Of a stretch of 64,000 bases of DNA, positions 8,693-18,211 are shown one piece after another (position 1 is the stretch's first letter; the number at the start of each line of letters is the position of its first letter). The stretch comes from Pseudokineococcus marinus (GTDB lineage Bacteria; Actinomycetota; Actinomycetes; Actinomycetales; Quadrisphaeraceae): the NCBI RefSeq assembly GCF_037482405.1, contig NZ_JBBHZZ010000002.1, positions 620,001 through 684,000 of the forward strand, read 5' to 3'. The notes beneath the pieces were generated by a model that was not told where the DNA came from, searched no databases, and was given only the letters and a program-made list of their open reading frames with translations. The position numbers were made by a program, and so were the translations under genes.

Positions 8693-11600
8693 GTGACCAG
8701 GAGCACCGTCACCACCCCCACCCGCACCGTCCGTCGGCGACGGCGCGCCGTCGTCGCGGGCCTCGTCGGCGCGGTCCTCGCCGCCGTCGGCGCGGCGCCG
8801 GCGTCCGCCGCGAACGCGCCCCAGGCCTCCGTCGTGAGCGAGGTGCCGGCCTCCTGGACCCCGCAGGTGGAGGACGGCGCCGTCGTCGCCCTCACCCAGA
8901 TCGGGCGGACGGTCGTCGCCGGCGGCACCTTCACGTCCGTGCGCGAGGCCGGCAGCAGCACCTCGCTGCCCCGCAACGGGCTCTTCGCCTTCGACGCCCT
9001 CACGGGGAAGATCGACACCGCCTTCGACGCGAAGCTCGTCAACGGGTCGGTCGGCTCGCTCGACAACGACGGCACCTCGATCTACGTCGGGGGGACCTTC
9101 GGCGGGGTCGCCGGGAAGACGACGCAGCGCCGCGTCGCCAAGCTGACGCCTGCGGGCGCCCTGGCCCCCGGCCAGCCGAAGACCCCCAACAGCGCCGTCA
9201 GCGAGGTCGTCGTGCGCGGCGGCCGCCTCTACGTCGGCGGCGCCTTCACCGCGGTGGGCACGACGCCGCGCAGCGCGCTGGCGGCCTACGACGCGACGAC
9301 GGGGGCCCTGCTGCCCGACGTCGCCCTCGACTTCGCGGGCCAGTACAACGGCGGCACGACGGCGATCAAGCGCTTCGACGTCGCCCCGGACGGACGGACG
9401 CTCGTGGCCGTCGGCAACTTCCTCACGGTCGGCGGCCTGCCGCGCGAGCAGGTCGTCGGTGTGGACCTCCCGTCCACCGGGCCCGCGACGGTCAGCGCCT
9501 GGGCGACCGACCGCTTCTCGCGCGCGAAGAACTCCTCGTGCAGCCTCTCCTTCGACAGCTTCGTGCGTGACGTCGACTACTCCCCGGACGGCAAGTACTT
9601 CGTCGTCAGCACGACGGGCGCCTTCGGCGGCGGCAGCGGCACGGGCACCCTGTGCGACACCGTGAGCCGCTGGGAGACCGCCGCGGCCGGGACGGGCGCC
9701 GGCGCCCAGCCGTCCTGGGTCGACTACACGGGGGGCGACACCTCCTACGGCGTCGCCGTGACCGGGACGGCCGTGTACGTCGGCGGGCACTTCCGCTGGT
9801 TAAACAACCCCTACCGCGCCGACCGCCAGGGCCCCGGCGCCGTCTCCCGCGAGGGCGTCGCCGCCCTCGACCCGCGCAACGGCCTCCCCCTCGCCTGGAA
9901 CCCGGGGCGCACCCGGGGCGTCGGCGCCCAGGCGATGCTCGCCACGGACGCGGGGCTGTGGGTGGGCAGCGACACGGACCGCTTCAACGACCGCCTCCGC
10001 GCCCGCATCGCCTTCGTGCCGCTCACCGGTGGCGCGTCGGTGGCCGCCGACGACGACCCCGCCCCCTCCCTCCTGCACCAGCACCTGTACTCCGTGCAGC
10101 GCTCCGGCACCCTCTTCACGCCCGCGGCGCTGCAGCGCACGCCCGCTGACAGCCTCGCAGCCGGCACGCCCGCCCCGACCACGGTCGACCAGACCGTCGA
10201 CTGGGCGAACACGCGGGGCGCGTTCCGCGTGGGCTCGACGCTGTACTACGGCCGCAGCACCGGCCTCTTCGCCCGCAGCTTCTCCGCCCAGGGCGCCCTC
10301 GGCCCGGAGCGCAAGGTCGACCTGCGACCGGACCCGGCCACGGGCACAGCCATCCCCTTCTCGACCGGGAGCCTGAGCGGGGCGTTCTACGACCCCGAGC
10401 GGCACCGCCTCTACTACACCCTCAGCAACGACCCCAGGCTCTACTACCGGTACTTCACGCCCTCGAGCGAGGTGGTCGGCGCTGTCACCTTCACCGCCGG
10501 CACCGGCGGTCTGGACCTGCGGTACGTCGGCGGCATGACCCTCTCCGGCGGCCGCGTCTACTACGGCAGCACGAGCGACGGCGGCCTCCGCTCGGTCGCC
10601 TTCTCCGGCGGGTCCATGGTCAGCGGCACGGCGGTGCGCGTGGGCACGAGCACGAGCTGGCGGGGCAACGGCATCTTCGTGGGCGGCCCCCAGGTCGACC
10701 AGCCGCCGACGGCGGTCGCCAGGGCCACCTGCACCGACCTGACCTGCGCCTTCGACGGCACCGGCTCCACCGACCCGGACGGGCCCCTGGCCTCCTACAC
10801 CTGGGACCTCGGTGACGGGACGACCGCCAGCGGCCCGACGGTCTCGCGCACGTACACGAGCGCCGCGTCCCGCACGGTCCGCCTCACGGTGACCGACTCC
10901 GCCGGGACGTCGGCGTCGACCACGGTCACGGCGACCACCACGCCGCCGCCGGACCGGGCGCCGACCGCGGTGGCCACCGCCTCGTGCACCGACCTCACCT
11001 GCACCTTCGACGGGTCCGGCTCGAGCGACCCCGACGGCCCCCTCGCCCGCTACACCTGGCAGCTCGGTGACGGCACGACCGCCGACGGCGCCGTCGTCTC
11101 GCACACGTACACCGACCCGGGCGAGCGGACGGCGACCCTCGTCGTCACGGACTCCGCGGGCACGACCGCCTCGGTCACGGCCGTGGCGAGGACCTTCGCC
11201 CCTGCCACCACGCAGGTGGCGCACCGGGCCACGGCCTCGGCCGGGAGCACCAGCAGCTCGGTCTCCGTGGTCGTCCCGGCCGAGGTCCAGGCCGGCGACC
11301 AGCTTCTCCTCGCCGTCTCGACCAACCGCGCCGCGGTGTCCTCGCCGCCCGCGGGAGTCGGGGACTGGACCGAGGCCGGCCGCGCGGTCGGCGACAAGGG
11401 CGAGCTCGTGACGACGCTCTGGGCGCGCACCGCCGACGGCACGGAGGCGGGTCGACCCGTCGTCGTCCAGCACGACGCCGCGACGAAGTCGACGGCCGTG
11501 CTCGGCGCCTGGTCCGGCGCCGTGGTCGACGCCGTCGCCGTCGGCGGCTCCACGCCGACGGCGGGCACCCACGTCACCCCGACGGTCGAGGTGCAGCGCC

Positions 11601-11839
11601 CCGGCTCGTGGGTCGTCTCGGTCTGGAGCGAGAAGTCGAGCGCCACGACGACCTGGACGCCGCCCGTCGGCGTCCTCCCCCGGGCCACCGCCCTCACGGG
11701 CGGCAGCGGACGGGTCACCGCGCTGGTCGCCGACTCGGGCGCCCCCGTCGCCGCCGGCACGGCCGGCGGCCTCGCCGCCACGACCGACGGCGGCTCCCTC
11801 AAGGCGGCCATGCTCTCGGTCGTGCTGCGCCCGCTCTGA
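8693..11839 (+). CDS. large secreted beta-propeller-like protein with two PKD domains
   Basis: A 1048-residue surface protein. The GTG at 8693 (VTRSTVTTPTRT) has GAGGAG 6 bases before it and starts a signal peptide with an RRRRR n-region and AVVAGLVGAVLAAVGAAPASA. Residues 30-650 contain many LYVGGxFxxVG-type units (for example SIYVGGTFGGVAG and RLYVGGAFTAVG), which resemble delta-60/beta-propeller repeats. PKD domains follow at about 670-750 and 755-835, each with the WDLGDGTT/WQLGDGTT-type core. A roughly 200-residue C-terminal module (residues 840-1048, beginning VAHRATASAG) is shared with the paralogue at 12154. No LPXTG motif or C-terminal membrane anchor is seen. It is probably an adhesin or matrix protein next to an exopolysaccharide locus. 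Confidence 0.82.
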   Translation: MTRSTVTTPTRTVRRRRRAVVAGLVGAVLAAVGAAPASAANAPQASVVSEVPASWTPQVEDGAVVALTQIGRTVVAGGTFTSVREAGSSTSLPRNGLFAFDALTGKIDTAFDAKLVNGSVGSLDNDGTSIYVGGTFGGVAGKTTQRRVAKLTPAGALAPGQPKTPNSAVSEVVVRGGRLYVGGAFTAVGTTPRSALAAYDATTGALLPDVALDFAGQYNGGTTAIKRFDVAPDGRTLVAVGNFLTVGGLPREQVVGVDLPSTGPATVSAWATDRFSRAKNSSCSLSFDSFVRDVDYSPDGKYFVVSTTGAFGGGSGTGTLCDTVSRWETAAAGTGAGAQPSWVDYTGGDTSYGVAVTGTAVYVGGHFRWLNNPYRADRQGPGAVSREGVAALDPRNGLPLAWNPGRTRGVGAQAMLATDAGLWVGSDTDRFNDRLRARIAFVPLTGGASVAADDDPAPSLLHQHLYSVQRSGTLFTPAALQRTPADSLAAGTPAPTTVDQTVDWANTRGAFRVGSTLYYGRSTGLFARSFSAQGALGPERKVDLRPDPATGTAIPFSTGSLSGAFYDPERHRLYYTLSNDPRLYYRYFTPSSEVVGAVTFTAGTGGLDLRYVGGMTLSGGRVYYGSTSDGGLRSVAFSGGSMVSGTAVRVGTSTSWRGNGIFVGGPQVDQPPTAVARATCTDLTCAFDGTGSTDPDGPLASYTWDLGDGTTASGPTVSRTYTSAASRTVRLTVTDSAGTSASTTVTATTTPPPDRAPTAVATASCTDLTCTFDGSGSSDPDGPLARYTWQLGDGTTADGAVVSHTYTDPGERTATLVVTDSAGTTASVTAVARTFAPATTQVAHRATASAGSTSSSVSVVVPAEVQAGDQLLLAVSTNRAAVSSPPAGVGDWTEAGRAVGDKGELVTTLWARTADGTEAGRPVVVQHDAATKSTAVLGAWSGAVVDAVAVGGSTPTAGTHVTPTVEVQRPGSWVVSVWSEKSSATTTWTPPVGVLPRATALTGGSGRVTALVADSGAPVAAGTAGGLAATTDGGSLKAAMLSVVLRPL

Positions 11840-11870
11840 CGCACGACGAGCAGTGCGGGGCTCAGGCTCC

Positions 11871-11916
11871 AGGAGGACGCCCCGACGCGGGAGAGATCGC
11901 GGTGGGGCGTCCTCCT
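11871..11916 (+). terminator. strong terminator hairpin after the first PKD-repeat gene
   Basis: AGGAGGACGCCCC (11871-11883) pairs perfectly with GGGGCGTCCTCCT (11904-11916), 31 bases after the stop codon. The rest of the 314-base gap to the next gene holds that gene's promoter and otherwise nothing recognisable. Confidence 0.75.
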
Positions 11917-12072
11917 GCGTCTCGACCTGGGACCTCCGTCACCGGTCGCAGCCAGCCAGAGGGCCTGCGGGGCCGGAGATGCCTCCTCGTGACCCAACGT
12001 GACGAGGTCGTCGCCGCCGGCGCCTCCCGGAGCCGCTTGGCGGGCGCTCTTGGGTCGATCGGGTGATGTCGA

Positions 12073-12101
12073 AGACGCAGGCCTCGCCAGGCGTCTACCG
12101 T
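12073..12101 (+). promoter_or_regulatory. putative promoter of the second PKD-repeat protein
   Basis: AGACGC (12073-12078), 17 bases, then TACCGT (12096-12101) followed by C. This matches the spacing and bases found upstream of the paralogue at 8599-8627. The leader would be about 45 bases. Confidence 0.5.
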
Positions 12102-12153
12102 CGGTGATGACGCGGGGGCCATCGAGGCACTCGCTGCGGGGACGGGGAGTGGC

Positions 12154-15100
12154 ATGGGCGAGCAGCACTGCACCAGGACGTCAGCGGCTCGCGGGGCGTA
12201 CGCCGTGACCGCGGTCCTCGCGGCGATCCTCATGGTGCTGACGACCACCTCCGGCGCGTCGGCCGTGAGCACGGCCCAGTCGGGCGTCGTCTCGGTGAGG
12301 CCGGCCGCCACCACCCCCGACGTGCTCGACGGGGCCGTCCTCGCCATCACGCAGATCGGCAGCACCGTCTACGTCGGCGGCAGCTTCACCCAGGTGCGAG
12401 ACCGCAGCACCGGTGCGACTCTCGCGCGGCGCTCGCTCTTCGCCGTGGACGCGGCGACGGGCCGGGTGCTCACCGGCTTCGCCCCGGCCCTCGACGGCGC
12501 GGTCAACTCCCTCAGCACCGACGGCACGTCCCTCTTCGCCGGTGGCTACTTCGGCAGCGTCAACGGCACGGTCCAGCGCCGGGTGGCCAAGCTCACGCCC
12601 AGCGGGGCGCTCGCCGGCGGGCAGCCGGCGATGCCCAACAGCGGCGTCAACGAGGTCGTCGTGAGCGGGCAGCGGCTCTACCTCGGCGGCTCGTTCTCGT
12701 CGGTGGGCGGCATGCTCCGCGGCGGCCTCGCCGCCGTCGACACGACGAGCGGTCGCCTGCTGGGCGACGTGGACGTCCCCTTCGAGGGCCAGTACAACGG
12801 CGGCGCGACGAACGTGAAGCGATTCGACGTGAGCCCGGACGGGCGCACCCTCGTGGCGGTCGGCAACTTCACCACCGTCGGCGGCCAGCCGCGGCAGCAG
12901 GTCGCGGTGCTCGATCTGCCGACCACCGGGCCGGCCGCGGTGAGCAGCTGGGCGACGGACCGCTACGACGCTGCGCGCAACACGGGCTGCTCGAAGAACT
13001 TCGACACCTGGACGCGCGACCTCGACATCTCCCCCGACGGCGCCTACGTGGTGATCAGCACGACGGGCGCCTACGGCGGAGGCGCCAACGCCGGTGTCCT
13101 GTGCGACACGACGACGCGCTGGGAGATCGGCGCCGGGGCGAAGGCGTCCGGCCAGCAGCCGACCTGGGTCGACTACACGGGCGGCGACACCACCTACGGG
13201 GTCGCGGTCACGGGCGCGGCCGTCTACGTCGGCGGCCACATGCGCTGGCAGAACAACGCCTTCCAGGGCGACCAGGCCGGCCCGGGCGCCGTCCCCCGCG
13301 AGGGCATCGCGGCGCTCGACCCCAAGAACGGTCTGCCGCTGTCGTGGAACCCGGGCAAGGACCGCGGCGTCGGCGCCCAGGCCCTCTTCGCCACGCCGCA
13401 GGGCCTGTGGGTGGGCAGCGACACCGACCGCTTCGCCGGGTACCTCCGTCAGCGCCTCGCCTTCCTGCCCCTGGCTGGCGGGACGTCGATCCCCGAGGTG
13501 CAGCAGGCGTCCCTCCCCGGCAGCGTCTACGCCGTCCAGCGCGGCACCGCTCCTTCGTCGGTGCTGTACCGGGTGAACGCCGGCGGCCCCCTCGTGCTCA
13601 GCCAGGACGACGGCCCCGACTGGGCGGCGGACACGGCGACGACGTCGCCGCTCCGCACGTCCGGGAGCTCGACGTCGACGGGGACGACCACGTCGCTCGA
13701 CCCGAGCGTGCCCGCGGGGACGCCCCGCGCGATCTTCGACGCCTACCGCTGGGACGGCGCCGGCGGCGACGAGATGCGCTGGCGCTTCCCCGTGACCACC
13801 GGCCGGACGGTCGAGGTCCGTCTGTACCTCTCCAACCTCTGCAGCTGCACGAGCCGGGCCGGCCAGAGGAAGTTCGACGTCGCGGTCGACGGACAGCTGT
13901 GGCTCGACGACCTGGACCTGTCGGCCGCCCCCGGCCACACGGTCGGCACCGTCCTGCGGCGCACGGTCGTCAGCGACGGCTCCGTCGACATCGACTTCCT
14001 GCACGTCCTCGAGAACCCGATGGTCAACGCCATCGAGATCGTCGACCCGGCCGCCTCGGGGACGAGCGCCGTCTCCCTGGTCCGTCGTCCCGTCGACGCG
14101 ACCGGCGCGCCCGTCGGGCCCTCGGAGACCGTGTCGACCGACGCGAGCTGGGCGGCCGCCCGCGGCACCTTCCTCGTCGGGAAGACCATGTACTACGGGA
14201 CCTCCACCGGCCTGGCGGCCCGCGACTTCACCGACGGCGTCGCTGGGGCGCCGCGGGAGGTCGACCTCCACGACGACCCCGAGGACGGCCGGCGCATCCC
14301 CTTCCCCACGGGGCAGCTGACGGGGGCCTTCTTCGACCCGGCGACCCACCGGCTCTTCTACACGGTCAGCGGCGACGCCCGGCTGCTGTACCGCTACTTC
14401 ACGCCCGAGAGCGAGGTCGTCGGCGCCCAGACCTTCGTGGGCGACGCCGGCGGCCTCGACCTCTCCGGCGTCACGGGCATGGCGCTCGCCGACGGCCGGG
14501 TGCTCGTGGCCGGTCGCGACGGCTCCCTGCGCTCCGTCGCCTTCACCGGTGGCGCCCTGAGGGGGCCCGTGACCACGCTGTCGAGCGACGGCACCTGGGC
14601 CTCCCGCGGGCTCGTCGTCGCCGGCCCGGCGCCGGAGCCGCCGAACCAGGCGCCGTCGGCGGTGGGGGCGGTGACGTGCGCGGGTCTGACGTGCACCTTC
14701 GACGCCACCGGCTCGGCCGACGCCGACGGCACGATCACCGGCTACGCCTGGGACTTCGGCGACGGCACCACCGGCACCGGCGCCAGCACCCAGCACACCT
14801 ACGCCGCCCCCGGTGAGCGGACCGTGACCCTGACCGTCACCGACGACGACGGCGCCACCGCGACGACGTCCGTGACGGCCGCGCCCGAGCCCCCGCCGGC
14901 GAACGTGGCTCCGACCGCGGCGGCCACCGCGACGTGCGACGAGCTGGTGTGCACCTTCGACGCCACCGGCTCGGCCGACACCGACGGCACCATCACCGCC
15001 CACGCCTGGGACTTCGGCGACGGCACCACCGGCACCGGCGCCACCACGCAGCACACCTACGCCACCGACGGCGACTACACCGCCACCCTCACCGTCACCG

Positions 15101-15816
15101 ACGACGACGGCGCCACCGCGACCACCACCACGACCCTCTCCCCCCGCACCACCCCGCCGCCGGCGCCGACCACCCCGATCGCCTTCCGGGCCGCCGCCGA
15201 CAACCAGGGCAACGCCACCGCCGCGACCGTCACCCTGCCCGCGTCCCTGCGAGCCGGCGACCAGCTCCTCGTCGTCCTGACCACCAACCGCGACGCCGTC
15301 CTCACCGGCCCCACCGGCGCCGGCGACTGGGGCCAGCCCGTCCAGCAGGGCACCGGCGACAAGGGCCAGGTCGAGACCACCGTCTACGCCAAGACCGCCG
15401 ACGGCACCGAGGCCGGCCGCACCCTCACGATCGGCCTCGACGCCTTCTCGAAGTTCACGATCACCGCCACCGCGCACAGCGGCGCCGTCCTGGAGTCGGC
15501 CACCCTGGCCGCCGAGACCACCAACCGCGCCGCCCACACCACCCCGCCGGCCACCACCACCGTCCCCGGCTCCTGGGTCGTCTCCTACTGGGCCGACAAG
15601 ACCAGCGCCACCACCGGCTGGACCTCCCCCACCACCACCACCGACCGCGCCGAGACCATCGGCACCGGCTCCGGGCGCATCACCTCACTGCTCACCGACT
15701 CCGACGCCCCCCTGCCCACCGGCACCCACCCCGGCCTCACCGCCACCGCCGACTCCGCCAGCCTCAAGGCCACCACCCTCACCCTCGTGCTCCACCCCAC
15801 CCCCACCGACGGCTGA
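12154..15816 (+). CDS. large secreted beta-propeller-like protein with malectin and two PKD domains
   Basis: A 1220-residue paralogue of the preceding gene. The N-terminal signal peptide is MGEQHCTRTSAARGAYAV, then TAVLAAILMVLTTTSGASA. Residues 40-480 align closely with the first protein (for example QPTWVDYTGGDTTYGVAVTG). An extra block at about 485-637 looks like malectin (AIFDAYRWDG, EVRLYLSNL, RKFDVAVDGQ, VDIDFLHVLENPMVNAIEI); malectins bind di- or oligosaccharides. The propeller then resumes, followed by PKD domains at about 831-909 and 917-997 and the common C-terminal module (1006-1220). The two PKD domains are nearly identical to each other in DNA, suggesting recent duplication. Start ATG with GGGGAG 5 bases upstream. 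Probably a glycan-binding surface protein. Confidence 0.82.
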   Translation: MGEQHCTRTSAARGAYAVTAVLAAILMVLTTTSGASAVSTAQSGVVSVRPAATTPDVLDGAVLAITQIGSTVYVGGSFTQVRDRSTGATLARRSLFAVDAATGRVLTGFAPALDGAVNSLSTDGTSLFAGGYFGSVNGTVQRRVAKLTPSGALAGGQPAMPNSGVNEVVVSGQRLYLGGSFSSVGGMLRGGLAAVDTTSGRLLGDVDVPFEGQYNGGATNVKRFDVSPDGRTLVAVGNFTTVGGQPRQQVAVLDLPTTGPAAVSSWATDRYDAARNTGCSKNFDTWTRDLDISPDGAYVVISTTGAYGGGANAGVLCDTTTRWEIGAGAKASGQQPTWVDYTGGDTTYGVAVTGAAVYVGGHMRWQNNAFQGDQAGPGAVPREGIAALDPKNGLPLSWNPGKDRGVGAQALFATPQGLWVGSDTDRFAGYLRQRLAFLPLAGGTSIPEVQQASLPGSVYAVQRGTAPSSVLYRVNAGGPLVLSQDDGPDWAADTATTSPLRTSGSSTSTGTTTSLDPSVPAGTPRAIFDAYRWDGAGGDEMRWRFPVTTGRTVEVRLYLSNLCSCTSRAGQRKFDVAVDGQLWLDDLDLSAAPGHTVGTVLRRTVVSDGSVDIDFLHVLENPMVNAIEIVDPAASGTSAVSLVRRPVDATGAPVGPSETVSTDASWAAARGTFLVGKTMYYGTSTGLAARDFTDGVAGAPREVDLHDDPEDGRRIPFPTGQLTGAFFDPATHRLFYTVSGDARLLYRYFTPESEVVGAQTFVGDAGGLDLSGVTGMALADGRVLVAGRDGSLRSVAFTGGALRGPVTTLSSDGTWASRGLVVAGPAPEPPNQAPSAVGAVTCAGLTCTFDATGSADADGTITGYAWDFGDGTTGTGASTQHTYAAPGERTVTLTVTDDDGATATTSVTAAPEPPPANVAPTAAATATCDELVCTFDATGSADTDGTITAHAWDFGDGTTGTGATTQHTYATDGDYTATLTVTDDDGATATTTTTLSPRTTPPPAPTTPIAFRAAADNQGNATAATVTLPASLRAGDQLLVVLTTNRDAVLTGPTGAGDWGQPVQQGTGDKGQVETTVYAKTADGTEAGRTLTIGLDAFSKFTITATAHSGAVLESATLAAETTNRAAHTTPPATTTVPGSWVVSYWADKTSATTGWTSPTTTTDRAETIGTGSGRITSLLTDSDAPLPTGTHPGLTATADSASLKATTLTLVLHPTPTDG

Positions 15817-16134
15817 GCACGAGGCCGGGTCGACGGGCTCGACACCGACCTCGTGGACCCGACAACCGACCGAGGCGTCCAGCAACGCCCTCCGACGCCA
15901 CAGACGCAGACGGTAGAAGTCGTGCGGTGGGGAGCAGCCGGCGTCCGAGAGGCGTCGCGGCTGGACAGCCGCCACGCCAGCGCGCGCTGCGGACTCTGTG
16001 ACGGGTGCTACCGGACGCCCTCGAGCGGCTGCTTGCCCCATCGACAGTGGCGCGCGCGAGGCGCGGGTGACGCGTTCCGTCCGCGGCGGTGTCCAGAGCG
16101 CCGCCATCGGGTCGTGCCTCGGAGTTAGAGCCGA
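15817..16134. other. 318-base convergent intergenic region
   Basis: It lies between the stop of the second PKD-repeat gene and the stop of the second LamG-like gene. There is no plausible gene. A minus-strand TCTACCGTC box near 15907-15915 resembles the -10 boxes of the two PKD genes but has no gene behind it, so it may be a relic. No strong terminator hairpin is seen. Confidence 0.4.
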
Positions 16135-16938
16135 TCAGTCGTCGATGTCGAACCAGACCCGAGCGACAGCGCCGAGATAGGGGTCGTTGTCGAAGCGGAG
16201 GTTCTTGCCACCGACGCGGACGGGCCCGCCAGGGGCTACGTCGACACCAGGAGGGACGTCGACCTCCGCGACCACGCCCCCGTCGACCGACAGAGCGAGA
16301 CTGCCGTCAGCGCGCCGGCACTCGAGCTCGTGCCACGAGCCGTCGGCTACGCCCTCTTTGCCCTTGGCGACGAGGACGCGCCCCGAGCCGCTGCTGTCGG
16401 CCACCACGCAGGACGGCTGCCCGGCGAGACCGTCGACCTGGACCTTCCACTGCCCGCCGCCACCCGTGGAGAAGCCGCGTTGGAGGACGTTGGCCCCCAT
16501 GCTCGTCTGCTCTTCCGTCAACTGCACCTCGGCCCCGAAGTGAAACGCGCCCGTCCCCGGGCCAGTGGGCAGTAGTTCGGCCGGCACCTCGACGACAGCG
16601 CGACCGCAGGTCTCCGGGTCCTCGCAGCGCGCGGGCATCTGCAACGCAGTGGCTCCGAGAGGGCCGTCGACGAGCGCGAGCCCGTCGACGGCCCCTGCGA
16701 CCCGCAGGACGGCGTCGACGGTCGACGCGTTCCCACCCGCCACGTCCACCGAGACCGCTGCGCCATCGACGAGCGGGGGCACGAGACCTCCCAAGTCGAC
16801 GGAGAAGCCCGCCTCACCGCCCACCGCGGTCTCCGGCGCCATCGAGGGCACGACGACCGGGTCGCCCTGGCTGCACGACGACAGGACCAGCGTCGTCGAC
16901 GCAGCGGCCATGAGCAGAACCCTTCCCCCGGCTGTCAC
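16135..16938 (-). CDS. LamG-like lipoprotein (paralogue 2)
   Basis: About 267 residues, related throughout to the protein at 7698-8474 (shared GANVLQRGFSTGGGGQWKVQ, GQPSCVVADSSG, DGSWHELECRR and VDGGVV landmarks). The N-terminus has a lipobox, LVLSSC, so the protein is probably lipid-anchored outside the membrane, unlike paralogue 1, which has a cleavable signal peptide. The GTG at 16938 is preferred because it gives a basic n-region (VTAGGRVLLMAAAS), but GGAGG lies 15 bases away; an ATG at 16911 has GAAGGG 9 bases upstream and would leave a very short signal. It sits 50 bases after the GH26-like gene on the same strand and may be co-transcribed with it. Confidence 0.72.
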   Translation of the reverse strand: MTAGGRVLLMAAASTTLVLSSCSQGDPVVVPSMAPETAVGGEAGFSVDLGGLVPPLVDGAAVSVDVAGGNASTVDAVLRVAGAVDGLALVDGPLGATALQMPARCEDPETCGRAVVEVPAELLPTGPGTGAFHFGAEVQLTEEQTSMGANVLQRGFSTGGGGQWKVQVDGLAGQPSCVVADSSGSGRVLVAKGKEGVADGSWHELECRRADGSLALSVDGGVVAEVDVPPGVDVAPGGPVRVGGKNLRFDNDPYLGAVARVWFDIDD

Positions 16939-16988
16939 CGGAGCAGATTGCCACCTCCGCGCAGGCCAGCTCGGTAGGTGATGGCCAG

Positions 16989-18008
16989 TCAGGCGAGGCT
17001 GCGGGCGCTGAACGCCGCGTCCCGGGTGAACTCGACCCACGCGCTACGAGCCGTGGACGACGTCTGGTAATCGAAGTGGCAGTTCCCGTTGTCGTAGTTG
17101 CGGCCCTCCCAGGTGAGTACAACCTTGTACTGGGAGTAGGCGGGCTCCTTGAGCATCGATCGAGCGTCCCGCAGCCACTGCGCCTTGCGGCCCGGCTGGG
17201 CCGGGTCCTCCACCGAGCCGAACTCCCAGAGCATCAGGTCCTTCCCCGGGTGCTTGAGCCCGAACTTCCGCTGTCCTTCGATGACCGAGCGCAGGCTGGT
17301 CCACTTGCCCGTCGAGGAACGGCAGCGGTACCAGTTGTAAGCATCGGCGGCGATGCCGTCGACGTAGGAGTCGCCGGGGTAGAAGAGCTCGGCCCGACGG
17401 TCGTCCTTGCGGAGGAAGCCCCAGGCGGTCATGACCCAGACGTACTCCGCGTTGCGGACACCCTCAGCCCGGTAGACGGAGACAAGCTTGCGCCAGGCGG
17501 CAGCGAACTCCGCGGGCGTGCCGTGGCCGGGGGTGGCCTCGGGTTCGTGGTGGTAGCCGATGTAGACCTTGCTGCCGAAAGCCTTGATCTGCGCGGCCTG
17601 CCGCTGCATGTCGCGGTAGAGAGTGCTGCCGGGCTTGGCGTTCGCGACGTCCGCCCACCGCACCTTCGTGCCGTTGGACCGCGACGACTTGACCGAGAGA
17701 AACATCGTGTGGCCGGTGTCGCGCGCCCAGGTCTGGTCGCGGCCGAAGAGCGTGCTGTCCCAGGACCGGAAGACGCGGGCCCCGCGGACGGCCGTGCCGG
17801 CCGTCTTCTCGTTCTGCTCGATGAGGGTCCGCGTGCTGCCGCTGGACCCGAACATCTTCGCCGGCTCCTGCGCCTGCGCGGCGGGTGCACCTGCCGCCAC
17901 CAGCGTCGTCGCGGCCAGCGCGGCGGTCGCCGCCAGCACGCCGAAGCGCTCGAGCAGCCCTCGTACCGGTCCGCGCCGGGACGTCTCGCTCTCCGTCGTC
18001 AGCCTCAC
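16989..18008 (-). CDS. secreted GH26-like glycoside hydrolase
   Basis: A 339-residue exported enzyme. The GTG at 18008 (VRLTTESETS) has AGAGGTG 5 bases upstream; a signal peptide follows (FGVLAATAALAATTLVAAGAPAAQAQ). The catalytic domain has YIGYHHEPEATPG, the HE-type acid/base motif of GH26 beta-mannanases and related (1,3-xylanase, lichenase) enzymes, and LMLWEFGSVED, which would hold the nucleophile glutamate. The FYPGDSYVDGIAADAYNWY strand is also typical. The substrate cannot be read from sequence. Lying divergent from the polysaccharide operon, it may trim or release the polymer made there. Confidence 0.78.
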   Translation of the reverse strand: MRLTTESETSRRGPVRGLLERFGVLAATAALAATTLVAAGAPAAQAQEPAKMFGSSGSTRTLIEQNEKTAGTAVRGARVFRSWDSTLFGRDQTWARDTGHTMFLSVKSSRSNGTKVRWADVANAKPGSTLYRDMQRQAAQIKAFGSKVYIGYHHEPEATPGHGTPAEFAAAWRKLVSVYRAEGVRNAEYVWVMTAWGFLRKDDRRAELFYPGDSYVDGIAADAYNWYRCRSSTGKWTSLRSVIEGQRKFGLKHPGKDLMLWEFGSVEDPAQPGRKAQWLRDARSMLKEPAYSQYKVVLTWEGRNYDNGNCHFDYQTSSTARSAWVEFTRDAAFSARSLA

Positions 18009-18211
18009 GCCGCCACCTCTCTGCCTCACGCCGTCGTCAGACGTGAGTGGTTTGCTCCCATGTCACCCGGATGGAGCAGTGACCGGCGTGGAAGGTAAGC
18101 CCTCACCACGTCTTCGTCCAGAGGGGTCGGCAGGACGGAGCCGCACCTGTAGGTTCCAGGCACCTGGCTGGGAGGCTGCTCCGCGGCCCTGAGCAGGCTC
18201 GGAGCGCCCCC

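Noticed and set aside
15900..15920. Promoter for a minus-strand gene at the TCTACCGTC box
   Set aside because: No minus-strand gene follows; it would read antisense into the second PKD gene. Kept only as a possible relic of the shared motif.
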